This document shows, piece after piece, positions 17,214-26,330 of a DNA stretch of 64,000 bases (its first letter is position 1; every line of letters begins with the position of its first letter). Below the pieces are notes generated by a model. That model did no database searches, was not told where the DNA came from, and saw nothing but the letters and a program-made list of their open reading frames with translations. The DNA is taken from contig NZ_CP134779.1 in assembly GCF_031884435.1 (NCBI RefSeq), positions 1,488,001-1,552,000 on the forward strand. Reading direction: 5' to 3'. The DNA comes from Bosea sp. 685. Its GTDB lineage: Bacteria > Pseudomonadota > Alphaproteobacteria > Rhizobiales > Beijerinckiaceae. Made by a program: the position numbers and the translations under genes.

Positions 17214-17354
17214 GCTGAAAAGCTCTTTGAACGGATCATCGTCGCAGCGTGCGATTTGGCCGCAAAGTGGCGTGGTTTCAAGGTGCGTCAGGCCTTTTGC
17301 GGAGAGGTTGGAGTGATGCAGTCATCCCGCGCGCAGCGAAGTGCCGACGGTGTC

Positions 17355-17483
17355 CTCACCGCAGTCCTTATCCTGAGGAGCGCCGCAGGTGCGTCTCGAA
17401 GGATGGACCAGGAGGCTCCGCAGCCTCTGGAGCATCCTTCGAGACGCCGCTTCGCGGCTCCTCAGGATGAGGGCTGTGGTGAG
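17355..17483. repeat. Intergenic palindrome of about 129 bp (element C1)
   Basis: The left arm (TCCTGAGGAGCGCCGCAGG...CGAAGGATG, from 17371) is the reverse complement of the right arm (CATCCTTCGAGACG...CTCCTCAGGA, to 17467). The pairing continues outward (CTCACCGCAGTCCT with AGGGCTGTGGTGAG), with an inner GAGGCTCCGCAGCCTC dyad. It lies between htpG and the chemoreceptor gene, both on the minus strand, so it could end or protect the receptor transcript. Confidence 0.85.
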
Positions 17484-17510
17484 ATTGAGGAGTGTGTTCC
17501 CAAACAGCCT

Positions 17511-19445
17511 CTAAACACCTGCCTTGGCGCGCCGGGCGGCGTCGAGCTGGGTGATCGGGGCGCCCTTGGACACCGTTTTGTCCTTGCTGATCGAGAAGAT
17601 CGCGACGAGGCGGTCGAGTTCCTGGATCTGCTCCGCCAGCATCGCCGCCGAGGCGACGCTCCGATCGGCGAGCGCAGCGTTCTGCTGGGTCATGCCGTCC
17701 ATATGCGTCACGGCCTGGTTCATCTCCTCGATGCCATGCGCCTGTTCGCTCGATGCGGCCGATATCTCCGAGACATGGCCGGCCACCTGCCTGGAGGCGG
17801 CGACGATCTGTTCGAGCACCGTGCCGGCCGAGCGCACCAGCGTGGCACCCTGGACGACCTCCTGGGTAGAGGATGCGATCAGCGCCGTGATATCGCGCGA
17901 GGCTGCGCTCGACCGCTGCGCCAGGGTGCGGACCTCGCCCGCGACGACGGCAAAGCCCTTGCCGGCATCGCCGGCGCGCGCTGCCTCCACCGCCGCGTTC
18001 AGCGCCAGCAGATTGGTCTGGAAGGCGATGTCGTCGATCACCCGGATGATGTCGGAGATCTTGCGGCTGGCGCTTTCGATCCGCTCCATGGCGAGCACGG
18101 CGTCGCGCACGACGCCGCCGCCTTGCTCGGCGACCTCTGCCGCGCTGCCGGCGGCGAGCGCCGCTGTCGCCGCGAATTGGGCGCTGATTTTCACTGAAGC
18201 CGCGAGCTCCTCGGTCGTCGCGGCGGTCTCCTCCAGCGAGGAGGCCTGCTCCTCGGCGCGCTGCGACAGGTCCTCGGCACCGGATTTGATCTGACGCGCC
18301 GCCAGCGAGACCTGCGAGGTCGTCTGCTGGATGCCGGAGACGATGCCGGACAGGCGCAGGACCGTCTCGTTGATGGAGGCGTTGAGCTCGGCCAATCGCC
18401 CGCGATAGGGCGTCGAGACCGAGCGGGTCAGGTCGCCGCGCGCGATTGCGCCCAACACCTGCGAGAACTCGGTCAATGCCATGTCGACCACAGTGTTGAT
18501 CTCATTGATGCCGCCGACCAGACGCTGCATCTCTGCGTCGTCATGGTCGATCTTCAGCCGGGCGCTGAAATCGCCGGCGGCGGCCGCCGCCACGACGGCG
18601 CCGACATCGTTGACGACGGCGATCATCGATTCCGTGCGGGCGGCGCGCTCGGCGGCAGCACGGCGCTCCTGCACCTCCAGGGTCCGGATCGTCTGGAGAT
18701 TGTCGCGGAAGACCTCGAGTGCGGCGGCCATCCCACCGATCTCGTCGGAACGATCGCGGGCGGGAATCGGCGTTTCGAGCTCGCCTTCCGATATCTTGCC
18801 CATGGCCCGGGTGATCAGGCGCACCGGCACTGAGATCGAGCGGCCGACGAGGAAGGAGACGAGGCAGCCGACCAGGACGACGAACACGACGAGGATCAGG
18901 GCCGAGCGCGACGAGGCGGCCATGATCTCCTCGATCTCCGGGCCCGTGGTGCTGCTCCTGGTTTCCAGCGCGGCGGTCGCCTGCTTCAATTGCGCGGCGT
19001 TGTCCTCGCCTGTCTTGATCAGGGCCTGCGAGGCGTCGGCCTGGAGGCCCGCGCCCTTCAGCGTTGCGACGAGCTTGAGATAGGTCGCGACCTGCTCATC
19101 GAGCGAGCCGAGGACGGAGCCGATCTCGCTCCTTCCTGCCGCCGCCTTGGCGGCGACGAGATTGTCGAGGCTCGCCTTGCCGGCGCTCTCCGCCTCGTCG
19201 AGCTTGCCGGGGTCGAGCGAGAGCGTGAAGGCCTCGCCGGCAAGCCGGGCGTCGGCGAAGCTCGACTGCGCCTTGGCTATGCTGGCGGTGACCGCGGTCA
19301 CGGTTCGGTATTGCTGGAAGAGCGCGAGCGAGGCGCGCGAGGACGAGATTGCGAGCCATCCCAGAAGCCCCGCCATCGCCAGGATGAACAGGAACCCAGT
19401 GGCGATCCTGGTCTGGATCGTCAGCGTCTTGAAGAACTCGCGCAT
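17511..19445 (-). CDS. Methyl-accepting chemotaxis protein
   Basis: The 644-residue receptor has an N-terminal membrane segment ([20 protein letters not shown], residues about 14-33), a helical periplasmic domain of about 155 residues like a four-helix-bundle sensor, a second membrane segment near 188-212 ([20 protein letters not shown]), a HAMP domain, a second HAMP-like part ([20 protein letters not shown]) and the signalling hairpin with [20 protein letters not shown]. The C-terminus ends AARRAKAGV, without a CheR-binding pentapeptide, so adaptation would depend on helper receptors. It is not in the che operon. The ligand is unknown. Confidence 0.95.
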   Translation of the reverse strand: MREFFKTLTIQTRIATGFLFILAMAGLLGWLAISSSRASLALFQQYRTVTAVTASIAKAQSSFADARLAGEAFTLSLDPGKLDEAESAGKASLDNLVAAKAAAGRSEIGSVLGSLDEQVATYLKLVATLKGAGLQADASQALIKTGEDNAAQLKQATAALETRSSTTGPEIEEIMAASSRSALILVVFVVLVGCLVSFLVGRSISVPVRLITRAMGKISEGELETPIPARDRSDEIGGMAAALEVFRDNLQTIRTLEVQERRAAAERAARTESMIAVVNDVGAVVAAAAAGDFSARLKIDHDDAEMQRLVGGINEINTVVDMALTEFSQVLGAIARGDLTRSVSTPYRGRLAELNASINETVLRLSGIVSGIQQTTSQVSLAARQIKSGAEDLSQRAEEQASSLEETAATTEELAASVKISAQFAATAALAAGSAAEVAEQGGGVVRDAVLAMERIESASRKISDIIRVIDDIAFQTNLLALNAAVEAARAGDAGKGFAVVAGEVRTLAQRSSAASRDITALIASSTQEVVQGATLVRSAGTVLEQIVAASRQVAGHVSEISAASSEQAHGIEEMNQAVTHMDGMTQQNAALADRSVASAAMLAEQIQELDRLVAIFSISKDKTVSKGAPITQLDAARRAKAGV

Positions 19446-19510
19446 CTCATCCTGCTCCGCGAGCGCGTCATGCTCGCATGTGCGGTTTCGCCCGGTTGTC
19501 GAAGGTGAAG

Positions 19511-20229
19511 TCAGCCCTGCTTCGAGGCTTCGTAGCGGGCCTTGTTCTCGGCGTTGGGCGGATAGAGCCCCGGCAGCGCGGCGCCGGCCTCGACCTCCTG
19601 CATGATCCAGGCTTCGAGACGCTCCTGTTCGGGCGAGGCCTCGAGCACGGCGTCGATCAGGGCGGCGGGGATCAGGACCGCGCCATCGTCATCGACGACG
19701 ATGATGTCGTCGGGATAGACGGCGACGCCGCCGCAGGCGATCGGCTCCTGCCAGTTGACGAAGGTCAGGCCCGCGACGGAGGGGGAGCCGCCGCGCCCTG
19801 GCACCAGACCGGCAGGCCGGTGCCGAGCACCCCGGCGACATCGCGCACGACGCCGTCGGTGATCAGCGCGGCGACGCCCCTCTTGGCCATGCGCGCGCAG
19901 AGGATGTCGCCGAAGATGCCGGCATCGGTGACGCCCATCGCGTCGACCACGGCGATGCAGCCATCCGGCATCGCCTCGATCGCGGCGCGGGTCGATTTCG
20001 GCGAGGACCAGGATTCCGGCGTGGCGAGATCCTCGCGCGCCGGCACGAAGCGCAAGGTGAAGGCGCGCCCGACGAGGCGCGGCTGGCCCGGCCGCAGCGG
20101 CTTGGTGCCGCGGATCCAGACGTTGCGGAGCCCCTTCTTGAGCAGGATCGTGGTGAGGGTGGCGGTCGTCACCTTCGACAGGATTTCGATGATCTGGGCA
20201 TTGGTCGCCATGGGGGAAGTCGCTTTCAT
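19511..20229 (-). pseudogene. RraA-like aldolase/decarboxylase family gene, split by a frameshift
   Basis: Two overlapping minus-strand frames encode one RraA-like protein. The first (20229 to about 19785) holds IIEILSKVTTATLTTILLKK and the active-site segment ITDGVVRDVAGVLGTGLPVW. The second (about 19785 to 19511) resumes with SVAGLTFVNWQEPIACGGVA and [18 protein letters not shown]. The frames join at a run of five G on the plus strand (19781-19785); one extra base there restores about 239 residues. RraA-like enzymes cleave 4-hydroxy-4-methyl-2-oxoglutarate-type acids or decarboxylate oxaloacetate. It lies at the end of the pxp-liv operon. It could be a real pseudogene or an assembly error. 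Confidence 0.85.
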
Positions 20230-20251
20230 GGGTGGTGGATGGGAATAGCGA

Positions 20252-21277
20252 TCAGCCCGGCGCGCAAGCGTCGACGCAGCCGTCGATCAGATTGAGCCCG
20301 AGCAGGAATTCGGAGCTGAAGCGCGTGCGGATCAGCGGTTCGATGAGAGGGCGCGCCTCGAGGAAAGCCGCTTCCTGCGCGCGTGCCGCCACCGCCTCGG
20401 CATGGTCGACGGCGCGGAAGCGGAGCGCCGTTCCGGGGCGCGCCTGCGCGAGCCGGCCGAGATCGGGCCCGATGATCGTCGCGATCTTGGGATAGCCGCC
20501 GGTCGGTTGGCGGTCGGCCATCAGCACGATCGGCTGGCCTTCGCCGGGCACCTGGATCGCGCCCATGGCGATGCCGTCGGAGACGATGTTGAAGCCTTGC
20601 GCATGAGTGAGGGGCGGGCCTTCGAGGAAGCAGGCCATGCGGTCGCCCCGCGGCGAAATCCGCCAGGGGCCGGCTAGGAAGGCGGCGATCTGGTCTGGCG
20701 CGAAATAATCGTCCTGCGGCCCCATGATGACGCGGATCGTCTCCGCCGGCCGGTCGAGCATCGGCGCGACGATCAAGCCGGTCTCGACGCCGTCGGCGGC
20801 GTTCGCTGCGACAGCGATCCTGTCGCCGGCTGCGAGCGTGCGGCCGTTGAGGCCGCCGAGGCTGGAGCGGGTATGGGTCGAGGCGGAGCCGAGAGCCTTC
20901 GGCACGTCGAGGCCGCCCGTCACGGCGAGATAGCACCAGCTGCCGGCCTGTCCGGCGCGCAGCTTGAGCTTGGCACCGGGCTCGACGAGCGCGATGGTCG
21001 CGGGCGGCAGCGCCTGCCCGTCCAGTGCGATCGCGAACGCCCCGCCGGCGATGGCGACTGCCACGGGGGCGCCCTCGGCCGTGACCTCGATGCCGCCGAG
21101 CGAGACTTCGATCGCGGCGGCATCGGAGGGGTTTCCAAGCGCGCGGTTCGCAACCGCATGGGCGAAGGGGTCCATCGGGCCCGCGCCGGTGACGCCATAG
21201 CGCAGATAGCCGTGGCGGCCGCCATCCTGGATGGTCGCGCCAGGGCCGGCGGAAAGCAGGCGCAGCGCTGCCGTCAT
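20252..21277 (-). CDS. pxpC: 5-oxoprolinase subunit PxpC (KipA, biotin-dependent carboxyltransferase-like)
   Basis: The 341-residue protein shows LLSAGPGATIQDGGRHGYLR, GVTGAGPMDPFAHAVANRAL and IEVSLGG, the opening of the KipA/urea-amidolyase-related carboxyltransferase family, and GDRMACFLEGPPL further on. PxpB and PxpC form the complex that acts with PxpA to open 5-oxo-L-proline to L-glutamate with ATP. The gene start overlaps the pxpB stop by four bases. All three subunits are present in order A-B-C on the minus strand, so a complete enzyme is encoded. Confidence 0.95.
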   Translation of the reverse strand: MTAALRLLSAGPGATIQDGGRHGYLRYGVTGAGPMDPFAHAVANRALGNPSDAAAIEVSLGGIEVTAEGAPVAVAIAGGAFAIALDGQALPPATIALVEPGAKLKLRAGQAGSWCYLAVTGGLDVPKALGSASTHTRSSLGGLNGRTLAAGDRIAVAANAADGVETGLIVAPMLDRPAETIRVIMGPQDDYFAPDQIAAFLAGPWRISPRGDRMACFLEGPPLTHAQGFNIVSDGIAMGAIQVPGEGQPIVLMADRQPTGGYPKIATIIGPDLGRLAQARPGTALRFRAVDHAEAVAARAQEAAFLEARPLIEPLIRTRFSSEFLLGLNLIDGCVDACAPG

Positions 21278-22032
21278 GGCGTGATCCTTCGGGCCACGAC
21301 CTCGCCCGCCTGGACCCGTGCCTCCAGCGCCGCGAAGGTCGCAGCGTCGATCGGCTCGAAACGCAGATTGTCGCCGGGCTCCATCAGGAAGGCCTCGGGC
21401 CGCTCCGGTGCGTAGAGCCGCTCGGGCGTGCGCCCGACGACATACCAGCCGGTCGGCATGGCGAAGGTCGCGATGGCGCTGAGGCCGCCGCCGACGAGCA
21501 CGGCGCCGGCCGCATGCGGCGGGCGCGGCTTGCTGCGCCGCGACACCGCAATGTCCTCGCTGAGGCCGCCGAGATAAGTGAAGCCCGGGGCGAAGCCATA
21601 CATGTAGACGCGGTAGGTCGCGGCCACATGGCTGGTCACGATCTGCCCGGGCGAAAGGCTCATCACGCCGGCCATCTCCGCGAGATCCTCGCCATGGGGC
21701 GCCTCGTAGCAGCAGGGGATGGTCCAGAGGCTGGCGGTGCGTGTCCTGGCGACAGGGGCGGAGAGCCGCGCCGTTACCGCCTCGACCAGCGCCTGGCGGG
21801 CGATCCGCAGCGGGTCGTAATGGATCATGAGCGAGCGATAGGTCGGCACGAGCTCACGGATGCCGGCAGGCAGGTCGGCGCTCAGGACGGCGTCGAGCGC
21901 CAGCACGCGGTCGTTGATCGCGGGATCGACCACACGGCCGAACTCGACGACCAGCGCCGCCTCGCCGGCGTCGAGGAAGCGTGGCTGCACCGCGCCGGGA
22001 TCGTCTTCCTGGTCGGGACCGTCTTGGCTCAT
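21274..22032 (-). CDS. pxpB: 5-oxoprolinase subunit PxpB (KipI)
   Basis: The 252-residue protein has the KipI pattern: FLDAGEAALVVEFGRVVDPA, LVPTYRSLMIHYDP, IPCCYEAPHGEDLAEMAGVM, and YGFAPGFTYLGGL. It is the cyclophilin-like partner of PxpC in ATP-dependent 5-oxoproline hydrolysis. In Bacillus the homologous KipI also inhibits the sporulation kinase KinA, which is not relevant here. Start and stop overlap the neighbouring pxpA and pxpC genes by four bases each, indicating tight translational coupling. Confidence 0.95.
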   Translation of the reverse strand: MSQDGPDQEDDPGAVQPRFLDAGEAALVVEFGRVVDPAINDRVLALDAVLSADLPAGIRELVPTYRSLMIHYDPLRIARQALVEAVTARLSAPVARTRTASLWTIPCCYEAPHGEDLAEMAGVMSLSPGQIVTSHVAATYRVYMYGFAPGFTYLGGLSEDIAVSRRSKPRPPHAAGAVLVGGGLSAIATFAMPTGWYVVGRTPERLYAPERPEAFLMEPGDNLRFEPIDAATFAALEARVQAGEVVARRITP

Positions 22033-22787
22033 CGGAAGGCGGCCAGGCGCAGGCCGGCCTGCTCCAGGGCCTGGCGCACGCGCCTTGCCGTGGCGACCGC
22101 ATGGTCGGAATCGCCATGAACGCAGATCGAGTGGATCTGCGTCGGCAGGCGCTTGCCGGAAGCGGTGATGATCACGCCCTCGGTCACCATCTCGACCATC
22201 CGGCTGGCGGCTTCATCGGCATCCGCGATCAATGCGCCGGGCTTGTCGCGGGCGATGAGCTGGCCCTCATCGGTGTAGCCGCGATCGGCGAAGATCTCCT
22301 GATGGACGGCAAGCCCGGCAGCCTCGCCGGCCGCGACCTGCTCGGTCAGGGCGATGGCGAGCATGGCCAGGCCGGGATCGACCGCCTTGACCGCGCGCGC
22401 GATCGCATCCGCCACGCCGCGATCCTCGGCGGCGATGTTGCCGAGGGCGCCATGGGGTTTGACATAGCCGATGCGGTGGCCGGCATAGGCGGCGAGCGCC
22501 GCTGCCGCGCCGATCTGATAGGCGACGAGGCGTTCGATCTCGCCCGTCGAGAACGGAATGCGGCGGCGGCCGAAGCCCCAGAGATCGGGAAAGCCGGGAT
22601 GGGCGCCGACCGCGACGCCGCGCTCGCGGGCGACGGTGAAGGCGCGCGCCATGATTTCCGGGTCGCCGGCATGCAGGCCGCAGGCGACATTGGCGGAGGT
22701 GACGACAGCCAGCATCGCCTCGTCATCGCCGCAGCGATAGGCGCCGAAGCCTTCGCCGAGATCGGAATTCAGATCGATCGAGAGCAT
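22029..22787 (-). CDS. pxpA: 5-oxoprolinase subunit PxpA (LamB/YcsF family)
   Basis: The 252-residue protein starts MLSIDLNSDLGEGFGAYRCG at the ATG preceded by GAGGAAATGTG; an upstream in-frame ATG at 22892 lies in repeat sequence and is rejected. Family motifs are SANVACGLHAGDPEIM, VGAHPGFPDLWGFGRR, YVKPHGALGN and SICVHGDSDHAV. PxpA completes the 5-oxoprolinase with PxpB and PxpC. The gap to livF (22788-22984) is filled by a rhizobial repeat, so the pxp genes may have their own promoter or depend on read-through from the liv genes. Confidence 0.96.
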   Translation of the reverse strand: MLSIDLNSDLGEGFGAYRCGDDEAMLAVVTSANVACGLHAGDPEIMARAFTVARERGVAVGAHPGFPDLWGFGRRRIPFSTGEIERLVAYQIGAAAALAAYAGHRIGYVKPHGALGNIAAEDRGVADAIARAVKAVDPGLAMLAIALTEQVAAGEAAGLAVHQEIFADRGYTDEGQLIARDKPGALIADADEAASRMVEMVTEGVIITASGKRLPTQIHSICVHGDSDHAVATARRVRQALEQAGLRLAAFR

Positions 22788-22858
22788 CACATTTCCTCGC
22801 TCTTTCCGGCAGTTTGGCCGCGCGCTGGTCGGGGGAACACGAGCACGCGGCCAAGCGC

Positions 22859-22984
22859 CTAAAGCAGTTTCCGATCCGATCGGATCGTTCAACCGCTCTA
22901 GCTCTTTGTTTTAACGCGTTGTCTCCGCGCAAACGCTCCGCATTTGTCGCGGGGAAACCTGTGTCCACTTCGCTCAGCAACGCT
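22859..22984. repeat. Rhizobial-type intergenic repeat between livF and pxpA
   Basis: The stretch starts with a dyad (TCCGATC-CGATCGGA region near 22869-22885), continues CTCTAGCTCTTTGTTTTAAC, and ends GTGTCCACTTCGCTCAGCAA. From memory this wording (CTCTTTGTTTT..ACGCG, then TGTCCACTTCGCT) recurs in intergenic regions of Bradyrhizobium-like genomes. No gene is present. Confidence 0.55.
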
Positions 22985-23692
22985 TTAGATTCCGAGATAG
23001 GCCTTGCGGATGTCGGGGTTGTCGCGCACCTCGGCCGCCGTGCCGGAGAGGATGACCCGCCCGGTCTGCAAGACATAGGCACGGTCGGCGATCTCCAGGC
23101 TCTCGGCGAGGCGCTGCTCGACGAGCAGGACGGTGACGCCGGCCTTGCGGATGGCCAGCACCGCCTCGAAGATCTCGTCGACGAGCTTGGGCATGATGCC
23201 CTGCGAGGGCTCGTCGAGCATCAGGATGCGCGGCCGCGTCATCAAGGCCCGTCCGATGGCGAGCATCTGCTGCTCGCCGCCCGAGAGGGTAGAGGCGCGC
23301 TGCGGCAGGCGCTCCTTCAGGCGCGGGAAGAGCGTGAAGACCTGCTCCATGGGCTGCTCCCGGTCGGGACGCTTACGGTGCAGATAGCTGCCGAGCCGGA
23401 GATTGTCGGAGACCGACAGGCGCGGGAACAGGCGCCGGTTCTCAGGCACATAGGCGACGCCGCGCGCGGTGATCTCGTGCCCGGGCAGGCCGCTGATGCG
23501 CTCGCCGTCGAAGCTGACCTCGCCGGAGCGCGGCCGTTCCATGCCGGAGATGCTCTTGAGCAGCGTCGATTTGCCGGCCCCGTTGGCGCCGGCGACGACC
23601 ACGATCTCGCCCTCGGCCACGGAGATCGAGATGTCCGAGATGGCGATCAGGCCGTCATAGGCGGTGGTCAGGGAGGAGACTTCAAGCAGCAC
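22985..23692 (-). CDS. livF: Branched-chain amino acid-type ABC transporter ATP-binding protein (LivF-like)
   Basis: The 235-residue protein starts with GTG at 23692, preceded by GGGGAGAG, and opens LLEVSSLTTAYDGLIAISDI. It has Walker A GANGAGKST, signature LSGGEQQMLAIGRALM, Walker B ILMLDEPSQGI and a late switch His position occupied by Gln (LLVEQRLAES), as usual in LivF. It energises the permease pair encoded upstream. Its start lies inside the end of livG (11-base overlap). The substrate is probably an amino acid or a related amide such as 5-oxoproline, judged from the pxp genes that follow. Confidence 0.93.
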   Translation of the reverse strand: MLLEVSSLTTAYDGLIAISDISISVAEGEIVVVAGANGAGKSTLLKSISGMERPRSGEVSFDGERISGLPGHEITARGVAYVPENRRLFPRLSVSDNLRLGSYLHRKRPDREQPMEQVFTLFPRLKERLPQRASTLSGGEQQMLAIGRALMTRPRILMLDEPSQGIMPKLVDEIFEAVLAIRKAGVTVLLVEQRLAESLEIADRAYVLQTGRVILSGTAAEVRDNPDIRKAYLGI

Positions 23693-24416
23693 GGTGTCTC
23701 TCCCCCAGATAGGCGGTGATGACGGCGTCGTTGCGGACGACATCGAGCGGCTTGCCCTCGGCGAGGACCATGCCGAGATTGAGCACCACGGCCCGGTCGA
23801 CCAGCGGCATGACGATCTCCATGACGTGCTCGACCATGACCACGGTGACGCCCTGGTCGCGGACCTTGCGGACGAGCTCGACGCCGAGCCGCGCCTCGCT
23901 TGGCGTCAGGCCGGTCATGACCTCGTCGAGCAGCAGGAGTTTCGGCTTGGTCGCGAGCGCTCGCGCGACTTCGAGGCGGCGCTTCTCGGGTGGAGTCAGG
24001 TCACCGGCAGAGGCGCCGGCGCGATGGGCGAGGGCAGCGAACTCCAGCGTCTCATAGGCGATGTTGCGGGCCGCGGCCGCACTCCGCGCCCGGACGAAGC
24101 CGCCGACCATGACATTGTCCAGCACGCTCATCGAGTCGAAGGAGCGCGGGACCTGGAAGGTGCGGGCGATGCCGCGCTGGCAGCGGAGCGGGGCGGAGAG
24201 GGTGGTGATGTCCTCGCCCTCGAACAGGATATGCCCCTCATTCGGCGGGAAGGTCCCGGCGATGAGGTTGAACAGGGTCGACTTGCCGGCGCCGTTGGGG
24301 CCGATCAATCCGAGGATCTCGCCGCGCTGGACGGTGATCGAGACATTCGCATTGGCGACGAGGCCGCCGAAGCGCCGCGTCACGTTGTCGATGCTCAGCA
24401 GGGTGTCGGTGCTCAT
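23682..24416 (-). CDS. livG: Branched-chain amino acid-type ABC transporter ATP-binding protein (LivG-like)
   Basis: The 244-residue protein starts MSTDTLLSIDNVTRRFGGLV at 24416, inside the last bases of livM. It has Walker A GPNGAGKST, the LivG-type RTFQVPRSFDSMSVLDNVMV region, the family-specific LTPPEKRRLEVARALATKPK in place of a strict LSGGQ, Walker B LLLLDEVMTGL and MVEHVMEIVM with the switch His. With LivF it forms the cytosolic ATPase pair of the transporter. Confidence 0.94.
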   Translation of the reverse strand: MSTDTLLSIDNVTRRFGGLVANANVSITVQRGEILGLIGPNGAGKSTLFNLIAGTFPPNEGHILFEGEDITTLSAPLRCQRGIARTFQVPRSFDSMSVLDNVMVGGFVRARSAAAARNIAYETLEFAALAHRAGASAGDLTPPEKRRLEVARALATKPKLLLLDEVMTGLTPSEARLGVELVRKVRDQGVTVVMVEHVMEIVMPLVDRAVVLNLGMVLAEGKPLDVVRNDAVITAYLGERHRAA

Positions 24417-25423
24417 GACCGTACCTCGCGCTTCGGCTTGCGCTGGAACAGGCTGAGGATGCCCTCGGGCTTGGCCAGCGAGACGACCATGATCAGGCCG
24501 CCATAGATGATGAGGTCGATGCCCGAGCCGGAACCACCGAGATAGGAGCGCGTGATCTCGGTGAGCGGGATCAGGATGGCGGCGCCGACGAAGGGCCCCC
24601 AGAGCGTGCCGATGCCGCCAAGCACGGCAGGCAAGGCGAAGAGCAGCGAGAAGCGGAAGCTCATCACGCTTTCCGGATCGATATAAGCCAGGAAGCTCGC
24701 ATAGAAGCTGCCGCCGACTGCGGTGAAGAAGGCGGAGACGGCCGCCGCCGCCATCTTGGAGTGGAAGATCTCGACGCCGAGGCTCTCGGCCGCTTCGGGA
24801 TTGTCCTTCACGGCGCGCCACCAATAGCCCCAGCGCGAGCCTTCGATCAGGAAGGTGACGAACCAGGTGACGGCCAGCAGGCCGAGCGCGAGATGGACGT
24901 AAGGCACCTTGTCGCGGGCGAATTGCAGCGTCCACCAGCTGTCGGAGCCGAACGGCCACTGGATGCCGAGCGCGCCGCCGACGAAGTCCCAGTTATGGAT
25001 GAGCAGCAAACCGATCTCGGCGATGACGATGGTCGCGATGGAGAAATAATGGCCCTTGAGCCGGAAGCAGGGATAGCCGAGCAGGAGCGCGACCGCCGCC
25101 GAGAGCACGCCGCCGACCAGCATGCCGCCCCAGGGCACGATGCCATAGCTGACGAACAGGACAGAGGTGGCGTAGGCGCCGATGCCGAAATAGAGCGCGT
25201 GGCCGAGCGAGATCTGGCCGCAATAGCCGCCCAGGATGTTCCAGCTCTGCGACACGGCGGCGTAGAGCAGGGTCAGGATCAGGACGTTCTGGAGATAGAC
25301 GTCGCGGACGATGAAGGGCGAGGCCGCGACGGCTGCGAAGACGAAGGCAGCTGTGAGGAGCTGCTTGCGCCGCTGCGGCAGCATGCCGGCCGTGCGGGGA
25401 GGGGAAAGCGCGTCTGCTGTCAT
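24413..25423 (-). CDS. livM: Branched-chain amino acid-type ABC transporter permease (LivM-like)
   Basis: The 336-residue membrane protein has eight or more hydrophobic segments beginning near residue 20 and the LivM signatures NILGGYCGQISLGHALYFGI, LRLKGHYFSIATI-type segment (FRLKGHYFSIATIVIAEIGL) and the cytoplasmic loop WWRAVKDNPEAAESLGV, which docks on the ATPases. It overlaps livG by four bases and follows livH by two bases, so the order livK-H-M-G-F forms one transcript. Confidence 0.95.
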   Translation of the reverse strand: MTADALSPPRTAGMLPQRRKQLLTAAFVFAAVAASPFIVRDVYLQNVLILTLLYAAVSQSWNILGGYCGQISLGHALYFGIGAYATSVLFVSYGIVPWGGMLVGGVLSAAVALLLGYPCFRLKGHYFSIATIVIAEIGLLLIHNWDFVGGALGIQWPFGSDSWWTLQFARDKVPYVHLALGLLAVTWFVTFLIEGSRWGYWWRAVKDNPEAAESLGVEIFHSKMAAAAVSAFFTAVGGSFYASFLAYIDPESVMSFRFSLLFALPAVLGGIGTLWGPFVGAAILIPLTEITRSYLGGSGSGIDLIIYGGLIMVVSLAKPEGILSLFQRKPKREVRS

Positions 25424-25425
25424 GG

Positions 25426-26304
25426 TCAGAGCTTTCCGAAAAGGCCGCTGGGTCGCACGAAGACGACGCCGAGATACAGCATGTAGATGCCCAGCGACTT
25501 CATCGCCGGCGGCAGGATGGCGGCGGTCAGCGCCTCGACGAAGCCGACGATGATGCCGGCGACCAGCGCGCCGAAGACGCTGCCGAAGCCGCCGAGCGCA
25601 ACCGTGACATAGGCGATCAGGCCGAAGGTCGCGCCGACCTGCGGGTGGATGTAGTAGAAGATCGCAAGCACCGCGCCAGCCAGGCCGACGAGCGCGGCCC
25701 CTAGGCCCCAGCCCAGCGTGAAGACACGGTTGCGGTCGATGCCGACAAGCGCGACCGCGCCCTGGTCCTCGCGGGTCGCCTCGAGCGCCTTGCCGAAATC
25801 GGTGCGCGACATCAAGAGATAGAGGCCGCCGAAGGCCGCGATCGAGACCAGCCCGCCGAAGATCTGCGGCAAGGGCAGGAAGACGCCACCGAGTTCGAGC
25901 GTCTTGCCGCCCAGCCAGGAGTTGCCGATGCTGCGGTAGTCGGGCGTCAGGAAATACTGCGCGGCGCCCTGCAGAAGGGTGGCGAGACCGAAGGTCGCGA
26001 AGATTTGCACCATGCCCTGATTGGCCTTGGCCCGCATCGCGAAGCGCACGACGCCGAGATAGACCACCGCGCCGACGCCGAAGAGCACGGCGACGACGAT
26101 GGGCATGAGCAGGACGGGATCGAGGGAGGTCAGGAACACCAGCCCGAAAGCCACGTACATTGCCGTCATCAGGAACTCGCCATGGGCGAAGTTCACGACA
26201 TCCATCAGGCCAAAAATGAGCGAGAGGCCCACTGCGATCAGGGCGTAGATGAGCCCCATCAGCAGGCCGCTCGCAAGCACTTGAGCCAGTGCTTGCGCCG
26301 TCAT
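25426..26304 (-). CDS. livH: Branched-chain amino acid-type ABC transporter permease (LivH-like)
   Basis: The 292-residue membrane protein begins MTAQALAQVLASGLLMGLIY and carries the LivH signatures LSLIFGLMDVVNFAHGEFLM and TREDQGAVALVGIDRNRVFT, the loop that contacts the ATP-binding subunits. About eight transmembrane helices are evident. It pairs with LivM to form the inner-membrane channel for the ligand delivered by the binding protein encoded immediately upstream. Confidence 0.95.
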   Translation of the reverse strand: MTAQALAQVLASGLLMGLIYALIAVGLSLIFGLMDVVNFAHGEFLMTAMYVAFGLVFLTSLDPVLLMPIVVAVLFGVGAVVYLGVVRFAMRAKANQGMVQIFATFGLATLLQGAAQYFLTPDYRSIGNSWLGGKTLELGGVFLPLPQIFGGLVSIAAFGGLYLLMSRTDFGKALEATREDQGAVALVGIDRNRVFTLGWGLGAALVGLAGAVLAIFYYIHPQVGATFGLIAYVTVALGGFGSVFGALVAGIIVGFVEALTAAILPPAMKSLGIYMLYLGVVFVRPSGLFGKL

Positions 26305-26330
26305 GTGAATTTCCTTCCGCCTGTGGAGCG

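Noticed and set aside
15441..18197. A 918-codon open frame on the plus strand
   Set aside because: It is antisense to htpG and the chemoreceptor gene, both with full family motifs, and crosses a long palindrome.
22788..22892. An extended N-terminus for PxpA from ATG 22892
   Set aside because: The added residues lie in a rhizobial repeat, do not match the family, and a good ribosome-binding site precedes ATG 22787.
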